DNA from: Fulvia fulva | Taxonomy: Eukaryota; Ascomycota; Dothideomycetes; Mycosphaerellales; Mycosphaerellaceae | Reading direction: 5' to 3' | Assembly: GCF_020509005.1 (NCBI RefSeq) | Contig: NC_063018.1 | Location: 1,550,001 to 1,614,000, forward strand | DNA length: 64,000 nucleotides | In this document: piece by piece, positions 23,356 through 36,100 of the stretch | How the letters are laid out: each line of letters opens with the position of its first letter | How positions within the stretch are numbered: the stretch's first letter is position 1 | Translations under genes and position numbers: made by a program | The notes under the pieces: generated by a model | Told to the model about the DNA's origin: nothing | The model's input: only the letters and a program-made list of their open reading frames with translations | Databases searched by the model: none

Positions 23356-24213
23356 GACTCATCCATGCTGGTCTCCTGCTGGTCTTCTCGTGCTTCCTGC
23401 TGCTGGCTGCTATTTGGGATTGTGGTAAGGTTGAGCCTGCTTTGTGACGGGTCTCTTCCTGCAACCACAATTGATTTTGGTCTACCCATAGCAGGGTGGC
23501 CTTGGGCCTGTGTGGTCTCTTCTGTTCTGCCTCTTTTCAGAGGGTTGTAGACAGTCCTTAGGGGTTCTTGGGTGATTGTCCCTGTCTGGAATCTGATAGG
23601 GGTGTTGATCCTGGCTTCTCTTGCCCTCCTCTTTGCCTCAATCCTAGCTGTGCAGTCTTGGGACCAGGAAGGGTGTTTCTTTCCACAGCATGCACATCTG
23701 GCTTCACTCTTTGGGGCTGTGCAATTCTGTACTTTGTGGCTACCAGCACAGTGGGAACAAGTGTCCTTTTGGCTTGGGCATCTAGTAGAGATATGACCAT
23801 ACTGTTGGCACTTGAAGCATTGCAGTAGTCTGTGGGTGCTTCTATGGATTTCTGTGTCCATTCTTTCGCATTCCCAGAAGATGCCCTTGTCAAGCACGGT
23901 GTTTGCCTGTTCTACAGTGCCTATCCAGAGCACTAGAGAAGACTCTCTCTTTGTGTCCTTTGTCTTTCTGTTGACCCATGCTGCTTTTGTGATCTGTAGC
24001 CCTGGGCATACAGCCTGGTTCTGGTCCTGCAGCCTCTTAAGGTCTCCTTCAATGTCAAACTTTGTGGTCATCCCATGTGCAATAACCATATTTTGTTGGT
24101 GTGAGACCTTAGCCGTCTTGCCTAGTTTGACTGTCCACTCCTTCTGTGTCTCTAGCCTCTTCCTGTCTTGCTCCTGTGCTGTGACAAGGAAGGAATCGTA
24201 TTTAGCAAGCTAG
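23352..24213 (-). pseudogene. LINE ORF1 (gag-like, zinc knuckles), N-terminally truncated
   Basis: The frame is open from about 24,198 (KYDSFLVTAQEQD) to the stop at 23352-23354; the first internal Met is at 24089. Three zinc knuckles: CFKCQQYGHISTRC (CX2CX4HX4C), CSHCAGSHKVQNC, and CACCGKKHPSWSQDC. The region before KYDSF corresponds to the middle of ORF1 in the LINE at 36.3-36.8 kb, where about 40 or more residues precede it, so the true start is missing. ORF1 proteins of this clade bind the element RNA. Any translation would have to begin at an internal Met. Confidence 0.8.
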
Positions 24214-25331
24214 CTACGAGATAAGGTGACAAGTCTTAACCGCGCTTTCCCACTCATCTAGCACCACCGTGTAGCTTCGTTTCGAGAGGTTAGCCCGGAG
24301 CAAAAGCTTCCCTCTACGCCCTCCCTCCCTGTTTGCTCCTTAAGCCAATATCCACCTCCATAGGCCTAAGCCCTTTAGTGCTCTCTATTGACCGACATGC
24401 GCATCCGTCCTCTCGGGCTGTATAGACAGTGTTAGCCGTCGCTGCCAGTATATACCACGCCCTAGGTTTTGACGCCCTTCGCGTTACCGCAGCCTATCTC
24501 TAGAAAGCGGCCGTCCATGCCTCGCAGGTTTGCTCGGGGCACACACCACGCCGGGCAGCGTACTCCTTGCGTTTCTACCTACTAACCAATATAAAGTTCC
24601 TTATCACCCTACCCTCGATCCTCCCCGATCACAGAACTAATCCACTTGCATTATACGTCTTTTCCCCGTCCTAACAGCCGTCTTTTCCTTACTTAGGCTA
24701 TCGTCTTTTCCTCGTCGTAATCTACTATATTAGACTAGGTGCGTTATGTAGCGGGATAGGCAGTGCCTTAGGCAAAACCCTCGTTCCTATACCGGGTGTT
24801 CGACAGGCCCTTATAGGCTTCGTCGCGTGTCTACCTACCCACCGTATTGCCCGCTAGCAAACACCAGATTGTTTCGTAGTCCGCTCGACGCCGTTATATA
24901 GTCCGCTTAGTTGTTGTTCTATAGTCCGCTCGTCTAATGTTCGTCGCTTAGCCCGCTCGGTTTGCGGTCTCCGGAGGTGAAAATTCTACACTTATACTAG
25001 AGGTGTCCTATCGAGCGTATAGGCCACGGTTCCGCGCCCTTCTTATACGTAGAAAGAAGAGGGACTCGCTCCCGACACGAGTATACGCTCGTCGGATAGT
25101 TTTTATACCCGTTTTGCTAGTAGTCCTCTGTTCGCCGCGGCTTCGCCTACGTTACGCGCCCGTCGCGCCTACGACGCTCTAGCGTAAGAATACTTGGCTC
25201 TCTCGTAGCTAGACGAGAGGTTCGTAGCCGACACTACGTATAGGTGATTCTCGTCGTCGACCAAGGGTACTATAATAGCTTAATGAAATATCTATCTATC
25301 TAAATAGTTACCTATAGCCTCTTTAAGAGTA
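24214..25331. other. Unassigned block between the LINE and a pogo element
   Basis: 24,214-24,660 has near-host composition; 24,660-25,331 becomes RIP-like. No coding frame is recognisable. Contains a cluster of AGTCCGCTCG-like motifs (24,868-24,965). It may be the remains of the LINE target site or of another DNA transposon. Confidence 0.4.
24868..24965. repeat. Cluster of four AG(T/C)CCGCT(C/T)G motifs
   Basis: Four motifs, AGTCCGCTCGACG, AGTCCGCTTAG, AGTCCGCTCGTC and AGCCCGCTCGGT, occur about 25-30 bp apart. The last is the exact reverse complement of the ACCGAGCGGGCT repeat found twice in each end of the pogo elements here, suggesting subterminal transposase-binding-type repeats of a related element. 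Confidence 0.5.
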
Positions 25332-25401
25332 ACGTACTTTACTACCGAGCGGGCTATACTACCGAGCGGGCTACTTTTACTAAGAACTATACTACTTCTA
25401 C
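25332..25401 (+). repeat. Pogo copy A left inverted repeat
   Basis: About 70 bp, inverted and nearly identical to 27,128-27,197. Contains two copies of TACTACCGAGCGGGCTA separated by one or two bases, then ACTTTTACTAAGAACT. Confidence 0.82.
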
Positions 25402-27127
25402 TTTAATTACGATAGTATCTTAATACGACGACATCCTATAGAATTGTTACTAGGAGGACAATTCCTCTTGAGATTCTTTGCTATCTAGTAAGTCTACTTA
25501 ATAGGTACGTACGTTATATCCCGACTCGCTATATCGCTTTTAGCGTTATAGCCTTAGTACTAGCCGAACACTATCTAGCGACTCTCTACTTACTTCCTAC
25601 CTCCTAGTATCCTCTAGAGTTATTAATTACGACGCCTTATCGAAGGTTAGAGACCCTCTAGACTGAATGTACTTACGCTTTTGTACTTTCCGCTATATAA
25701 GGGCCTCGTTAGACTTACGTAGCTTACTAATCTCGCTTCGTATAAGAGCTATCTAATACGCTATCTCTCTACTCCCTTTCATAAGCTAATACACCCCTTC
25801 CTATAACGAGTTTAGTAATAAACCTGCCCGGGCACGTATTTTGTTCGTTACTAGTATCGATTAAGAGTCGAATTCTTTTATAGTTCGTAGTGTCTTCGAC
25901 TCCTAAGGGGTAGAGTCCGGAGCTAGAGGGGTTAGCGTACGTAGCTTAATATTAAGCTTATCTATTACTACCTATAGATTAAATAGAACTAAACTAGCGC
26001 CTCTAAAGCTCGATAGGATGTTCTCCTGTCTAAATATAGCGTTATAGGCTGCCCGGAAGGCGCGTAGGAACTCTACTTTATTGATATAAGTAATGCGCTA
26101 GCGTACTAAGCCCGAGAGCTAAGCACCGTATACCTTCTTTAAAGGCGAATAGCAACCTATATCTAATAGCTAGAGTAAGTACGAGGCGTACGATAGTATA
26201 TATAGGGCTAAGATCTTGTATTCCTTATATAGATTCTAGAATGCCTTCGAGTTATAGCTCTCGTAGCTATCGATAATAAGTAGTCTCTATACCCTAGTCG
26301 TACGAGCTATAGTATACTTCTAGAAATGCTCTAGCTACCGTATACCGAACTTATTATTAGTCTAGCCGTTCTCTATTAGCCCGTTTATCTAGTCTAGACC
26401 TAAGTTGCCGTCTTAGTACTAAGTACTAATATACTGTTTACCTATAAGGATGACGTAAGGTAGGAGCGCTATTCTGTCTATATAGATAGTCTTAATTACT
26501 ATTACCTATTCTCTATTGCCCTATTAAACGACCCTCCTCTTTCTACTACGCCTTTCTGATTCCGTAACGACGCTCTAAGACGTAATAATACCTATTATAA
26601 ACCCTATCTCGTCGAAGTTATAGGTATTCTAGTTAAGGATACTATACTTCTCCTTTATATTACGTATAAGCAAGAACTACTTCTCGATAACGTCTAGATC
26701 TTCTATTAGGGCTCGCTAACAATCGTATCTACGTGTTATACAAACCTTTAGCTCACGATGCCGCCTAATGAACCTGTCTGTCTAATTAAGACTAGCGGGC
26801 TTAAGACCCTTCTCTTATAGTAATGAATCGGCTTTTACTCGTATACTAGCCTTTAATAGCGGGAAACCTCTAAGATCTAGCTCGAGTATATACTTAAGTA
26901 TTACCCTCTCTTCTAGCTCTATAAGCTTCTTCGAATTAGGCTCGTAGTCACCCCGAGGAGGTCGTCTATTCAATCGATACCCTAGTATAGTTCGAGACGC
27001 GTCGTATACCTTTATAGTAAGTCGATTCGTGATTATCGCGTCGCGTTTCGTGGCCTAGACAGCTAAGGTCAGTTTGGCCTCGTTTAAAGACAATATACGC
27101 TATAATAGTAGTTATATAGCTATATTT

Positions 27128-27197
27128 ATAGAAGTGGTACAGTTCTTAGTAAAAGTGGCCTACTCGGTAGTATAGCCCGCTTAGTAGTAAAGTACGT
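27128..27197 (-). repeat. Pogo copy A right inverted repeat
   Basis: Reverse complement of the left end. RIP changes have altered some motif copies (CTACTCGGTAGTA, CCCGCTTAGTAGT). Ends in ACGT next to the TA duplicate. Confidence 0.82.
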
Positions 27198-27230
27198 TAT
27201 TAGTCTCTACTATTTAGTATTCGTTTAAGA

Positions 27231-27415
27231 CGGAGGAGGAGGTAGTATTTATAAATTAGCTTAGGTATTCGTTTAATACGGATAATACTACTACTAGTAT
27301 CCTAAGGAATAGCTATTTATTTTAGACGTAGGAGGAGGTAGTACTTATAGATTAGCTTAGGTATTTGTTTAATATAAATAATATTACTACTAGTATTCCT
27401 AGGAATAGCTATTCG
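27231..27415. repeat. 96-bp tandem duplication
   Basis: Two copies of a unit beginning GGAGGAGGTAGTA and ending near AGGAATAGCTATT, at 27,231-27,326 and 27,327-27,415. The second differs by RIP-type transitions. It lies between the pogo element and the 3' tail of a LINE; no coding role seen. Confidence 0.75.
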
Positions 27416-27489
27416 GTTAGAACGAAGGCTAGAGCTATAGAGGTACTACTTAATACGGCTACTATAGTTGTTAGACTAAACGATTCGTT

Positions 27490-28820
27490 TAATAGATAGA
27501 TAGATTTGTTATTCCCCTATTCTAGGACCCTATTCGGTCTATATAGGTATATATCTATTATTATATATAAAGGGAAACCCGAATAGGTGAAAACTCTTCC
27601 CGCCCTCGACTTCTCCTTATCTAGATTAGCTTTCCCTCTAAACGTACGTAGTCTATATTACTACCCCGTTAGCCCCCGCTCCTAGCCGGTCTCGTCGCGC
27701 TACGCCGTGTCCTCTCTTCCTATACTACTCCTACTAGGCGGTACTGTTCTAGTTCGCCCTTCTCTAGTATCTACTTCGTAATACGCCGTAGGTCCTTAAC
27801 GTTATTAAGAAGTGCCCTAATCGTCCGGTTCCTCGCCTTTACTATCTACTCCCCCCTTTCTAGTAACTACCTCGGATAGATAAGGAGTATATACCGTATA
27901 TTCTAGGAGTAATAGCCGTAGGGGTAGCTAGTATTTATGTATTCTAGAACCTTCCTCTATAATAGGTACCCCTAGAGGCCGATATATTCGCTTCGTAGTT
28001 AGGTTATTATACTACTCTATACCCTCGTAAGGCGGTAGTAGATAAGCTTCGGGGGGTACTTGACCGCGGATTTCGTAGCGAACTATTCCTTAGGTTGTCC
28101 CGCTAGCTAAGGGCGTCTACTATACCCTACACCCTAGTTATTCTACCTCTCTTTCTATAGTTACTCTATAAACGATTTCTTACCTTCCTATCGTACTACT
28201 AGCTATTCGTCCCTTACCCGGTAGTTCGGCTCGTTTCCGGGTCGAATGCCCTTATACGCTAGTACTAATTCGCGGGCCCTTACGACTATACTAGCGATGA
28301 CCTTCTATACTAGGTACTATACCGACTTACCTAAGTAGGAGGTCCGTAGTCCCTAGATATATAGGTCGATCGGCGGTATAGCGGTCTTATACTTAAGTAT
28401 CCTTATTAGTATCGACTTATATACCCCGGTAACCTTCCTTAGGCATTAGTTTTAGATCTTCGCTAACGGCGCGACGAGTCCCTTTAATAGGTAGGCCCTC
28501 TCGCCTAAGGACTATACTTAGCTACTATAGGTAAGGACTAGCCGTATAATAGCCGTATAAAGAAGTCGTAACTACCGAAACTCCGCCCCCTATATAGACG
28601 TAGTAAGCCTCTAGTATAATACTTTATTCTATTTAGCTTTCCGTAATATTACCTATACGTACTTCCTCTACCGTAGCGCCGGGTCTACCTATAGTCCGAG
28701 GATCCTAAGCTAATTTACCGGGTTAGTCGTATATCCCTATATCTAGATAGAAGCTTATATATTATAGAACCGTAGCCGGCGCGTAAAGGATATTAGATTG
28801 TACTTTTCTAGGGCAAGCCG
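27490..28820 (-). mobile_element. 5'-truncated LINE fragment (3' end of RT and C-terminus), RIP-degraded
   Basis: Minus-strand translation aligns with the C-terminal third of the intact LINE ORF2: KYNLISFTRRLRFYN matches KYQLIHFSRARNRHN near 28,790-28,818, and KVTGVYKSILIRILKY matches KVLGAYKSTPTRVVEM near 28,400-28,450. The element ends at an ATCT-type tail (27,490-27,505). Its 5' edge at about 28,820 is a truncation. Many Gln/Trp positions are TAG. Confidence 0.75.
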
Positions 28821-31800
28821 TAGCCTAGGCTACTATTGCCTAGGAGTTGCCTAATGTAGCTAGGCACCTCCGCGGCGTTTAGAGCTGAAGAAACAGGGTG
28901 AGGAGAGCTTCAAGCTGTCCAGATTAAATGAGGTAGAACTCCCTTAGTCCTAGGGGTAGTGGCCTACTTTATATATCGTTAGAATGGCCTTGATAAGAGC
29001 TTTCGAATGTGTCTTGTTTTGGCGTAGAGATCGATAAAAAAAGCTCCGTCGTACCTTATTAGAGTAAATATAGAATCCTTTAATGTTTTAACTATTAATA
29101 GTATAGACATATTGCCCTAAAGTGTAGCAAAGCTATACTAGTCTACTCCTACTATACTAGTAATCACGCGACCTAAGAGTACTAAAAATGGAAGGAGGAC
29201 ATAAGATACGTAGTATATAGGAGAAAATACCCGGCATAGTCAAACTAATGCCTAGTTAGACTATTAGCCTAGTAGATGGCGCGGGAAGTAAGGGTAATAA
29301 CACTAACTAGGTTCCTAGTAGGTAAACAGAAACAACTAGAAAGAATTACCCACCCGAATAAGAGACCCCGGCTATAAGAGGAGCTACAAAAAGTACTAGT
29401 ATTAGGGAGATTAACGTTCTTATACAAGGTAGCGCAGAGCAATAGACAAATAAGAATCAACCAAATAATAGGGAGCTAACTATAAAGGGAAGAATAGGAG
29501 GAGGGACGGGAAAACTAATAGCAAGACTAATAGTAAGACTAAACGGACCTAGATATAAACATGTCCTAATGCCTTATACTAATATACTATTAATCATTTA
29601 GTATAATGTGAACAGAAGCAAAGACAAGGTCTAAAGGAGCTTTCTATAAGCCTTAGACCCGGAGGAACACTATATTATAGCAATATAGGAACTATAGATC
29701 AACCTATACTCTAGGATTCTATTAACTATACGAGACTCGAGATACTACGTAGTAATAAACAGAACCGAGAGAGTCCTACGAACATATATCTATATTAGTA
29801 AGAAGGTACTAGTAGAGGACTAGTAGGCCTAGCCGAGAACCGATAGGGATATCACTATAGTATAGCTTAAAACAACTTAAGGCTAGGTCCTAATCTATAG
29901 CGTATATAACCTACCTCTAGAGTCTAGAAGTAGCACATAACTATACACGCTAGGAAGGCTCCCGGAAGTAATAGACTAACAAAACCATAATATCGTAATA
30001 GGAGATTTCAACCTCTACTACCTAAAGTAGGGATCGGACTTCACTCTAGTACGCTACTTCTTAGTAGGGAGGCTTATTAGTCAGATAGAAACAGCCTAAA
30101 TGGACTTGATCACGCTAAAGGGAACAGAAACTTAGGCTAGAAACAATAGTTCTAGTACGCTAGACCTATACTTTATGTCCTACGCCTTAATACGACGGGT
30201 AGAAAGCTATATAGTTAATGACTAACTAGAGTCCTTATTAGACCACTATCTAATCCAAACCGACATCCAACTTATAGTGAAGGAGGAGATAGAACCTAAG
30301 AGGAGGCTCTGCTAGAAGTAGGCCGAGTAGATACTAGTATAGTAGCGGCTAGAAGGCGAACTAGAATAGGTGAACATTGACGACATATATATAACGGAGG
30401 GGATGGACCAAGTAGTAGAGTAGCTAATAGAAGCTATATAAAGGGCAGCCTAGGCCTATATACCTAAGAAGAGATAGTCGCTATACTAGAAGCTATACTA
30501 GACACTAGAGTATATAGCCAAAGTCAAGGAGGTAAGGAGAGCAAGAAGGAGATAGGAGTAACGACGTACCTAAGCAAACTAGGAAGCCTATAACAACGCG
30601 TATAAAGCAAAGAAGGCGTAGATTAGAAGAGACAAGACGTAGGAGTAGAGGTCAACTATAGGGATAATTATAGAACACCCGGAACAAATCTAGAGACTAG
30701 TAGAATAGGCTAGGAAACTAGACGAGGAACGAAACTCCCCGCCCTAGTTTCCCTTAATATAGGACTAAGACGGGGAAACGTAAACCACTCCGATAGGGAA
30801 AGCGAAAGTATTTATAGACCACTTCTTCGGGACTTAGGTAGAGGTAGACCTAATTAACATCCTAGGAATATACATTCCTCCGCTAAGGGAGGCTAACTAG
30901 TAAGTATCTACTATAGAGATCGGAAATATTATTAAGAAACTAAAGGGCAACAAAGCCCTAGGCCTAGACAAGATCCCTAACTATTACCTAAAAGCTAGTA
31001 GTAGCCTTATTACTCTAGTACTTATGCCAATCTTTACCTAGTATATAAAGTAGGGGTATTACCTAAAGGCCTTTAGGCAATTACTAACTTACGTCCTAAG
31101 GAAACCCTAAAAGGAAGACTATACTAAGTTGAAGTTATATAGACTGATTACGTTACTAAATATACTAGGGAAGCTCCTAGAGAAGGTCGTAGCTATAAGG
31201 CTCACCGGAATAGTAGAAGAACACAACCTCCTCCCGGTAACGTAAATAGGGAGGAGACAAAAGAGATCTACCCTTATAGTAGTCGAACTGATTATAGAGC
31301 AAATCAGATATATCTAGTACTATAGTAATAATAAGGTAGGCTCACTACTTTTACTAGACATATTAGGGGCTTTCGACAACGTGTCCTACGTAAGGCTCCT
31401 ACACATCCTTAGAATAAAAAGCATCCTAGCCTAGATAGTACACTTTATATAGTTATTCCTTAAGGACAGAACAACCTAGATCCTCCTAGGGTCCTTTAAA
31501 GCCCCGTAGACCCTAATTACGAACACGGGCATCCTATAGGGCTCTACACTCTCCCCAATTCTGTTCCTCCTCTTTATAGCCGACCTGACCCCACTCCTAG
31601 AAACAGTAAACACCTTAGTATCGGGGTTCGTAGATAACATAAATATCCTAGCGTAGTCGGGGTCTATAGAGGAAAACTGCGCAATTCTAGAGGAGAGACA
31701 TAGACAATACGAAAAGTAGGTAAGAGAGTATAGGGCAAAATTCGTACCGAATAAGTACTAACTTAGCTATTTTAGTAAGGTAAAGACAAAACACAACTTA

Positions 31801-33178
31801 GTAGCACTAGTAAAAATCTAGGGGTTCGAGACCTATCCTATAAGGGAACTTAGAGTCCTTAGGATATAGCTAGACCCGAAACTTAGCTAGGGACTATAAG
31901 TAAAGAAGGCGTAAGCGAGAGCGGACACTAATAGACAATTAATCGAGAGACTTACTACGTTAACCTAGGGGGCGACCTTCATAAAGGCCTAGACTATATA
32001 TAAGGCTATTATTAAGCCCGTAATGCTATATAGAGCAGCAATTTAGGCAGCGGAAAAACACATCCCGAAGAGAATTAAGGACCCCCTTAACAGAGCGTAG
32101 GTAGCCTACCTAAAGAGAGTACTAGGGGTATATAAGTCAACCCCTTATAGGACAATAGAAATGGAATCAGGTATAGCCCCTATTAGGGAGTACCTCTAGG
32201 GTATAAGGTGTTAATACGTAGAGAAGACATAAGTATACCTAGCCTAGGGAACTATCTAAGTAGCTACTTAAAGGATAATAACCTAGTAGGAGAGGAGGAG
32301 AAGACCTAACCGGCCATATATAATCCTATAGAAGGAAGTAGACCTAAAAACATTATAGGAAATCCTAGCAGCCCTTGAACAGAGAGAAGCTCTAAGGGAG
32401 TAAGCTAATATAGGGGACAAAGGGAAAAAGAAGCAAAGCTAAGTAGAAAGGACCGTAGGTCACCTATAGGAAACGCGTTAGAACTAAAAACCGGTGAGGC
32501 TAGGAGCCCTACTAGCGGCTAGGACCTTCGGGAGGTATAACTACCTTATCTACAAAGACCTAAAGAGGGCGGAAGCAAGTATAGCTATCTAGATTCGCTC
32601 TAAGCACATTAGGCTAAGAGTATACTTATACTAAAGAAGAGTCCAAGGATATAATTCTAAACGTTACCCCTATAGCTACCTATCCTAAAACCCGGAGCAT
32701 ATAGTACTAAACTGTACTAAGTAGGTAAAAGGGAGAAGCTAGTAGAGGGCGAAGGTAAGAGACAGGCAATACTAGGCTATTATCTAGAACAGACAAGATA
32801 TAAGGAGAGTAATAAGATAGATCCTTAACGAGGACTACCTAGAGTAATTCTCCCTAGTAGTAGAAACGGAAAGGTAGATAGAGAGGAGGAAGATAGAGAG
32901 AGAGAAGAGCCGGGGAAACAGAAGGGAGAAAGGGAATCGAGAGGAGGACATTACTAGGGTTATAGGCAAGGTAGTTATAGGGTAACAACTATAACACTAG
33001 CGTACCCTAAAGGAAGGAGAACGAAAGGACAAGATAGGAAAGAACGAGGAGGGTAAAGACGAGGAGGTTTTTATCCGTTAATCGGGTTTCCTACCTATAC
33101 AAATAGACCTTAATAGCGAGAGACCTACATAGGCGATAGGGCACTAAAACAGGCGAATAAATAATCTATCTATCTATA
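28821..33178 (+). mobile_element. LINE of the Tad1-like family, plus strand, RIP-degraded
   Basis: ORF2 can be followed from about 29,580: YNVNRSKDKV-stop-RSFL-stop-ALDPEEH aligns residue for residue with YNVNKSQHKVQRSFLQALDPKKH of the intact copy, with Gln codons turned to TAG/TAA. Further matches: KGNKALGLDKIPN (about 30,945), NVSYVRLLHIL (31,378) and SGFVDNINILA (31,620), where the catalytic FVDD has become FVDN. The 3' end carries the same pre-tail sequence and ATCT repeats (33,157-33,178) as the intact copy. ORF1 should lie at 28,830-29,580 but I cannot delimit it. Confidence 0.82.
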
Positions 33179-33179
33179 T

Positions 33180-36100
33180 AGACGCCGTTAGCCTCTTTAT
33201 CGAGGCTTCGTTAACTTACGCTCGACTCTAGGGTTTCTTAATCTATACGTTCTAGCTTAGCTTTAGGTCGAGCTAGATCCCTAGTACTCGTAGCTCCGCT
33301 AATAGCTTAGTCTTGTAGCCTTAGATTCTTACCGCCGCCTTTATATTATAGTATGTTCTCGCTTTACTAAAGTATATAAGCTAGTACTTTTTAAGGGCGA
33401 ACCGGGCACTATACTTCTTTACCTACTCCTCGTATTTCTTATACCTATCTTTAAGGAGGCGATAGTTCTCCTCTATCGAGTCTAAGTAGGCTAGAATGTT
33501 TATGTTATCTACGACTCCCGATATTAAGGTTTATAGAGAGGTAAGTAGAGGAATTAGATTAGACATAAATATTAGAAATAGGATAGGGGAGAGAGTAGAT
33601 CCCTAGGGTATTCTAGCCTCTACCTTTACCGGGTTAGACGTATACCTCCCTAGGACTAGGTATGTCGTCCGTTCCTAGAGAAAGGAGTAGACGAACTTTA
33701 TTACCTACTAGGGAATACCTTTCTGTTATAGAATATATCTTAGCCTTTAGTATAAGACGTTATCGAAGGCTCCTACGATATCGGGAGATAGTAAGGACGC
33801 CCCTTGGTTCCTATCGTAGTAATAGAGGGTCTGAATTTGCTCCGTAATTAGCTCTATTACTATTAGTATCGATTACTAGCTTCTTCTCTCTATCTATGTT
33901 ACTAGTAGTACGTAGTTGCCCTCGGCTAGCTACGTAAGTCTCTAGGCTACTATCTTCTCGAGGACCTTCTCTCTTATATTTAGAAGTACGATTGGCCTAT
34001 ACGATTTGAGCTAGGTATAGTCCTCCTTCTATAGCTTACGTAGCACTACTATTATAGACTCTCTATACGGCTTCGGGTAATACCTAAGCCGTAGGTACGC
34101 GGTAAATAGGTTTATAAGGCTCGGCGCAATCTCTTCTCTATACTCTTTTAGTAGTATATTTAGTATCCTATCTAGGGCTAGGGCTTTTCGTCCTTTTAGC
34201 TTACTAATAACTCCTGTTACTATATTAGAGCTAACCGCCTAATCTATATCTAGGGGTTCCGGGTCTATACTCGGGTCGATGTCTATAAGGTCTACCTTTA
34301 CTTACGTCGTAAAGAAATAGTCGGCTAATACTTTTGCCTTACCCCGGGGCGTAGTCTAGGCAATCTCTTCGCGGTCTACGATTAGAGGGAAGTAAGGGGT
34401 TCGTTACTCTTTAGGTAGTCGTACCTATTTAGCTAGTCTCTATATCTATTCCGGATATTCTATAACGAGCCCGATTGTCGCTCTCTAGTCCTATAGCTTA
34501 TCGCGTCGTATCTATACCTTCTTCTCGTATATCGCGCGATAGTATTGCTCCTACGTCTCTTAGGTATACTCCTTCGTCTACTATCGCCTTGCCCTTCTAG
34601 CCTCCTTTACCTTCGTAGAGTATTTAGGGGTCTAGAAGGCCTTCTACTACGTTAAGGGCCGGAGTAACGGCGTATATTATTCTGCTACTTACTATATAAC
34701 CGAGGTAATATATTCCGCTACTTTATCTAGCTAAGCTATTGTCTCGAGTTTCCTATACTACGGTAGGCTTACTATTAGGAAGTCTCTTATATTGCCCTAG
34801 CGTACCTTCTTCTAGTTACGGCGTAGTTCGCTTACTAGCTCCTCTATCGCCTTTACCCCTAGCGTAGTTTGAAGAGGGATATAGTCTAAGGAGGCCTCTA
34901 GCGCGTAGTTCGGTCGGTATTAGACTAGTCTCTCTTCTAGTTCTTATAATAGAAAGTATAGGTCGATTGTACTTATACTTATACGGGCCTTCTACGTCTC
35001 TATTCCCTTTAGGGTTACTAAGGCTATTCCGTAGCGTACGGTTATATTAAGTAGCTTCCCCCCTAGGAACGCGTATAGAGGAGTAAAGTCGAGTCCCTAC
35101 TATAGGTAGTAGAGGTTAAAGTCGCCGAGGAGTACTTACTTCGTGTCTTCGCTTAGGGTACGCTTTAGGTAGGCGAGGGTCCCTAGTTCCCTACTCATTC
35201 GACCCTACGGTAGCGGGTTATAGACGTTATAGATCTAGATAGAGCCTTATATCGTATCGATCTAGATTAATATTATGTCTCCTAGGTTACCCTACTAGAG
35301 TAGTATAACCTTCTACGACTAAAGGTCTATAGTCTTACTTACGTATATATATATCCTCGAGATAACGCCTTATTTGCCCGCGATTACGGTATAGTATCTC
35401 CGGTTATTATAAGTGGCTAGGAGTCCTACGTAGGGGTTGATCTATAGTTTCTATACCGTAATAAAGTAATGCCGTAGTAGGTCTAGCTCCTATAGAAAGT
35501 AGCGCTAGACTTTGTCTCTACTTTTATTTACGTTATACTATACGATAGTAATATCGTCGTATAGTATTATTTATTACCCGTAAGGTCTATTTCTATACTA
35601 ACCTACTATATCTCCTAAGCCTATATCCCGCTATCCCGCTAGCCCTAGAACCGCTAGGGCGCCCTAAAGATTCGTATTTAGCCTAGTTCGTTAGTAGCCC
35701 GGTTAAGGTGTCTAGGCCTACCGGGAGATAGATATATTTAAGGTTAGGTTCCCTTATTTAACTCTTCTACCCTCTTCCTCTTACTTAGCTCGAAGCCCTT
35801 ATATACGGTAGGTCCCTCCTACTATTATTAGGGGTACCTAGCTAGTATAGAGATCCTTACTTATCTCGCTCGTTCTTATACTACTATTCTAGCTAGGTAT
35901 TAGTTTAAATATACTAGGTACCTTCTACCGTAGTATATATACCTACTCTCCTTTTTTAGGCATTCCCTTCCCTAGTATAGACCTACGTAGTAAGGGTACC
36001 TTAGGGTCTTCTCCCCGTATTTTAGGGCTATATAACTATACTATTAGTATTAGAAGCATTATAGTACCCTATAGCTACTCTAATAGATCTCCGTATCTAT

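Larger units (their letters stand above)
19766..24213 (-). mobile_element. Non-LTR retrotransposon (Tad1-like LINE), 5'-truncated but otherwise well preserved
   Basis: The minus strand carries ORF1 (gag-like, zinc knuckles), ORF2 (endonuclease plus RT), a 3' UTR (20082-19790) and an ATCT tandem tail (about 19768-19786). CA and TG are abundant and ORF2 has no stop in 1090 codons, unlike every other LINE in the window. ORF1 lacks its N-terminus compared with the RIP-degraded relative at 33-36.8 kb, so the copy seems truncated at about 24,213, as target-primed reverse transcription often leaves LINEs. A recent insertion, or a copy that escaped RIP. Confidence 0.88.
25332..27197 (-). mobile_element. 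Complete pogo/Fot1-type transposon (copy A), RIP-degraded
   Basis: 1,866 bp, flanked by TA on both sides (25330-25331, 27198-27199), with inverted termini of about 70 bp starting ACGTACTTTACTACCGAGCG. Each end carries the ACCGAGCGGGC motif twice. The minus strand encodes a CENP-B/Tc5-type DNA-binding region and a DDE transposase; the first catalytic Asp lies in the YNFDEIGF stretch near 26,590-26,640. Many TAG codons make the transposase dead. Copy B at 40,437 is a close relative. Confidence 0.88.

Noticed and set aside
20086..24213. Plus-strand frames of up to 257 codons over the LINE
   Set aside because: They are antisense to the intact LINE ORFs, which have clear endonuclease, RT and zinc-knuckle motifs.
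19746..24213. LINE inserted into the truncated pogo element
   Set aside because: The missing pogo half does not appear after 24,213, and no matching target duplication was found, so the two are adjacent but not demonstrably nested.
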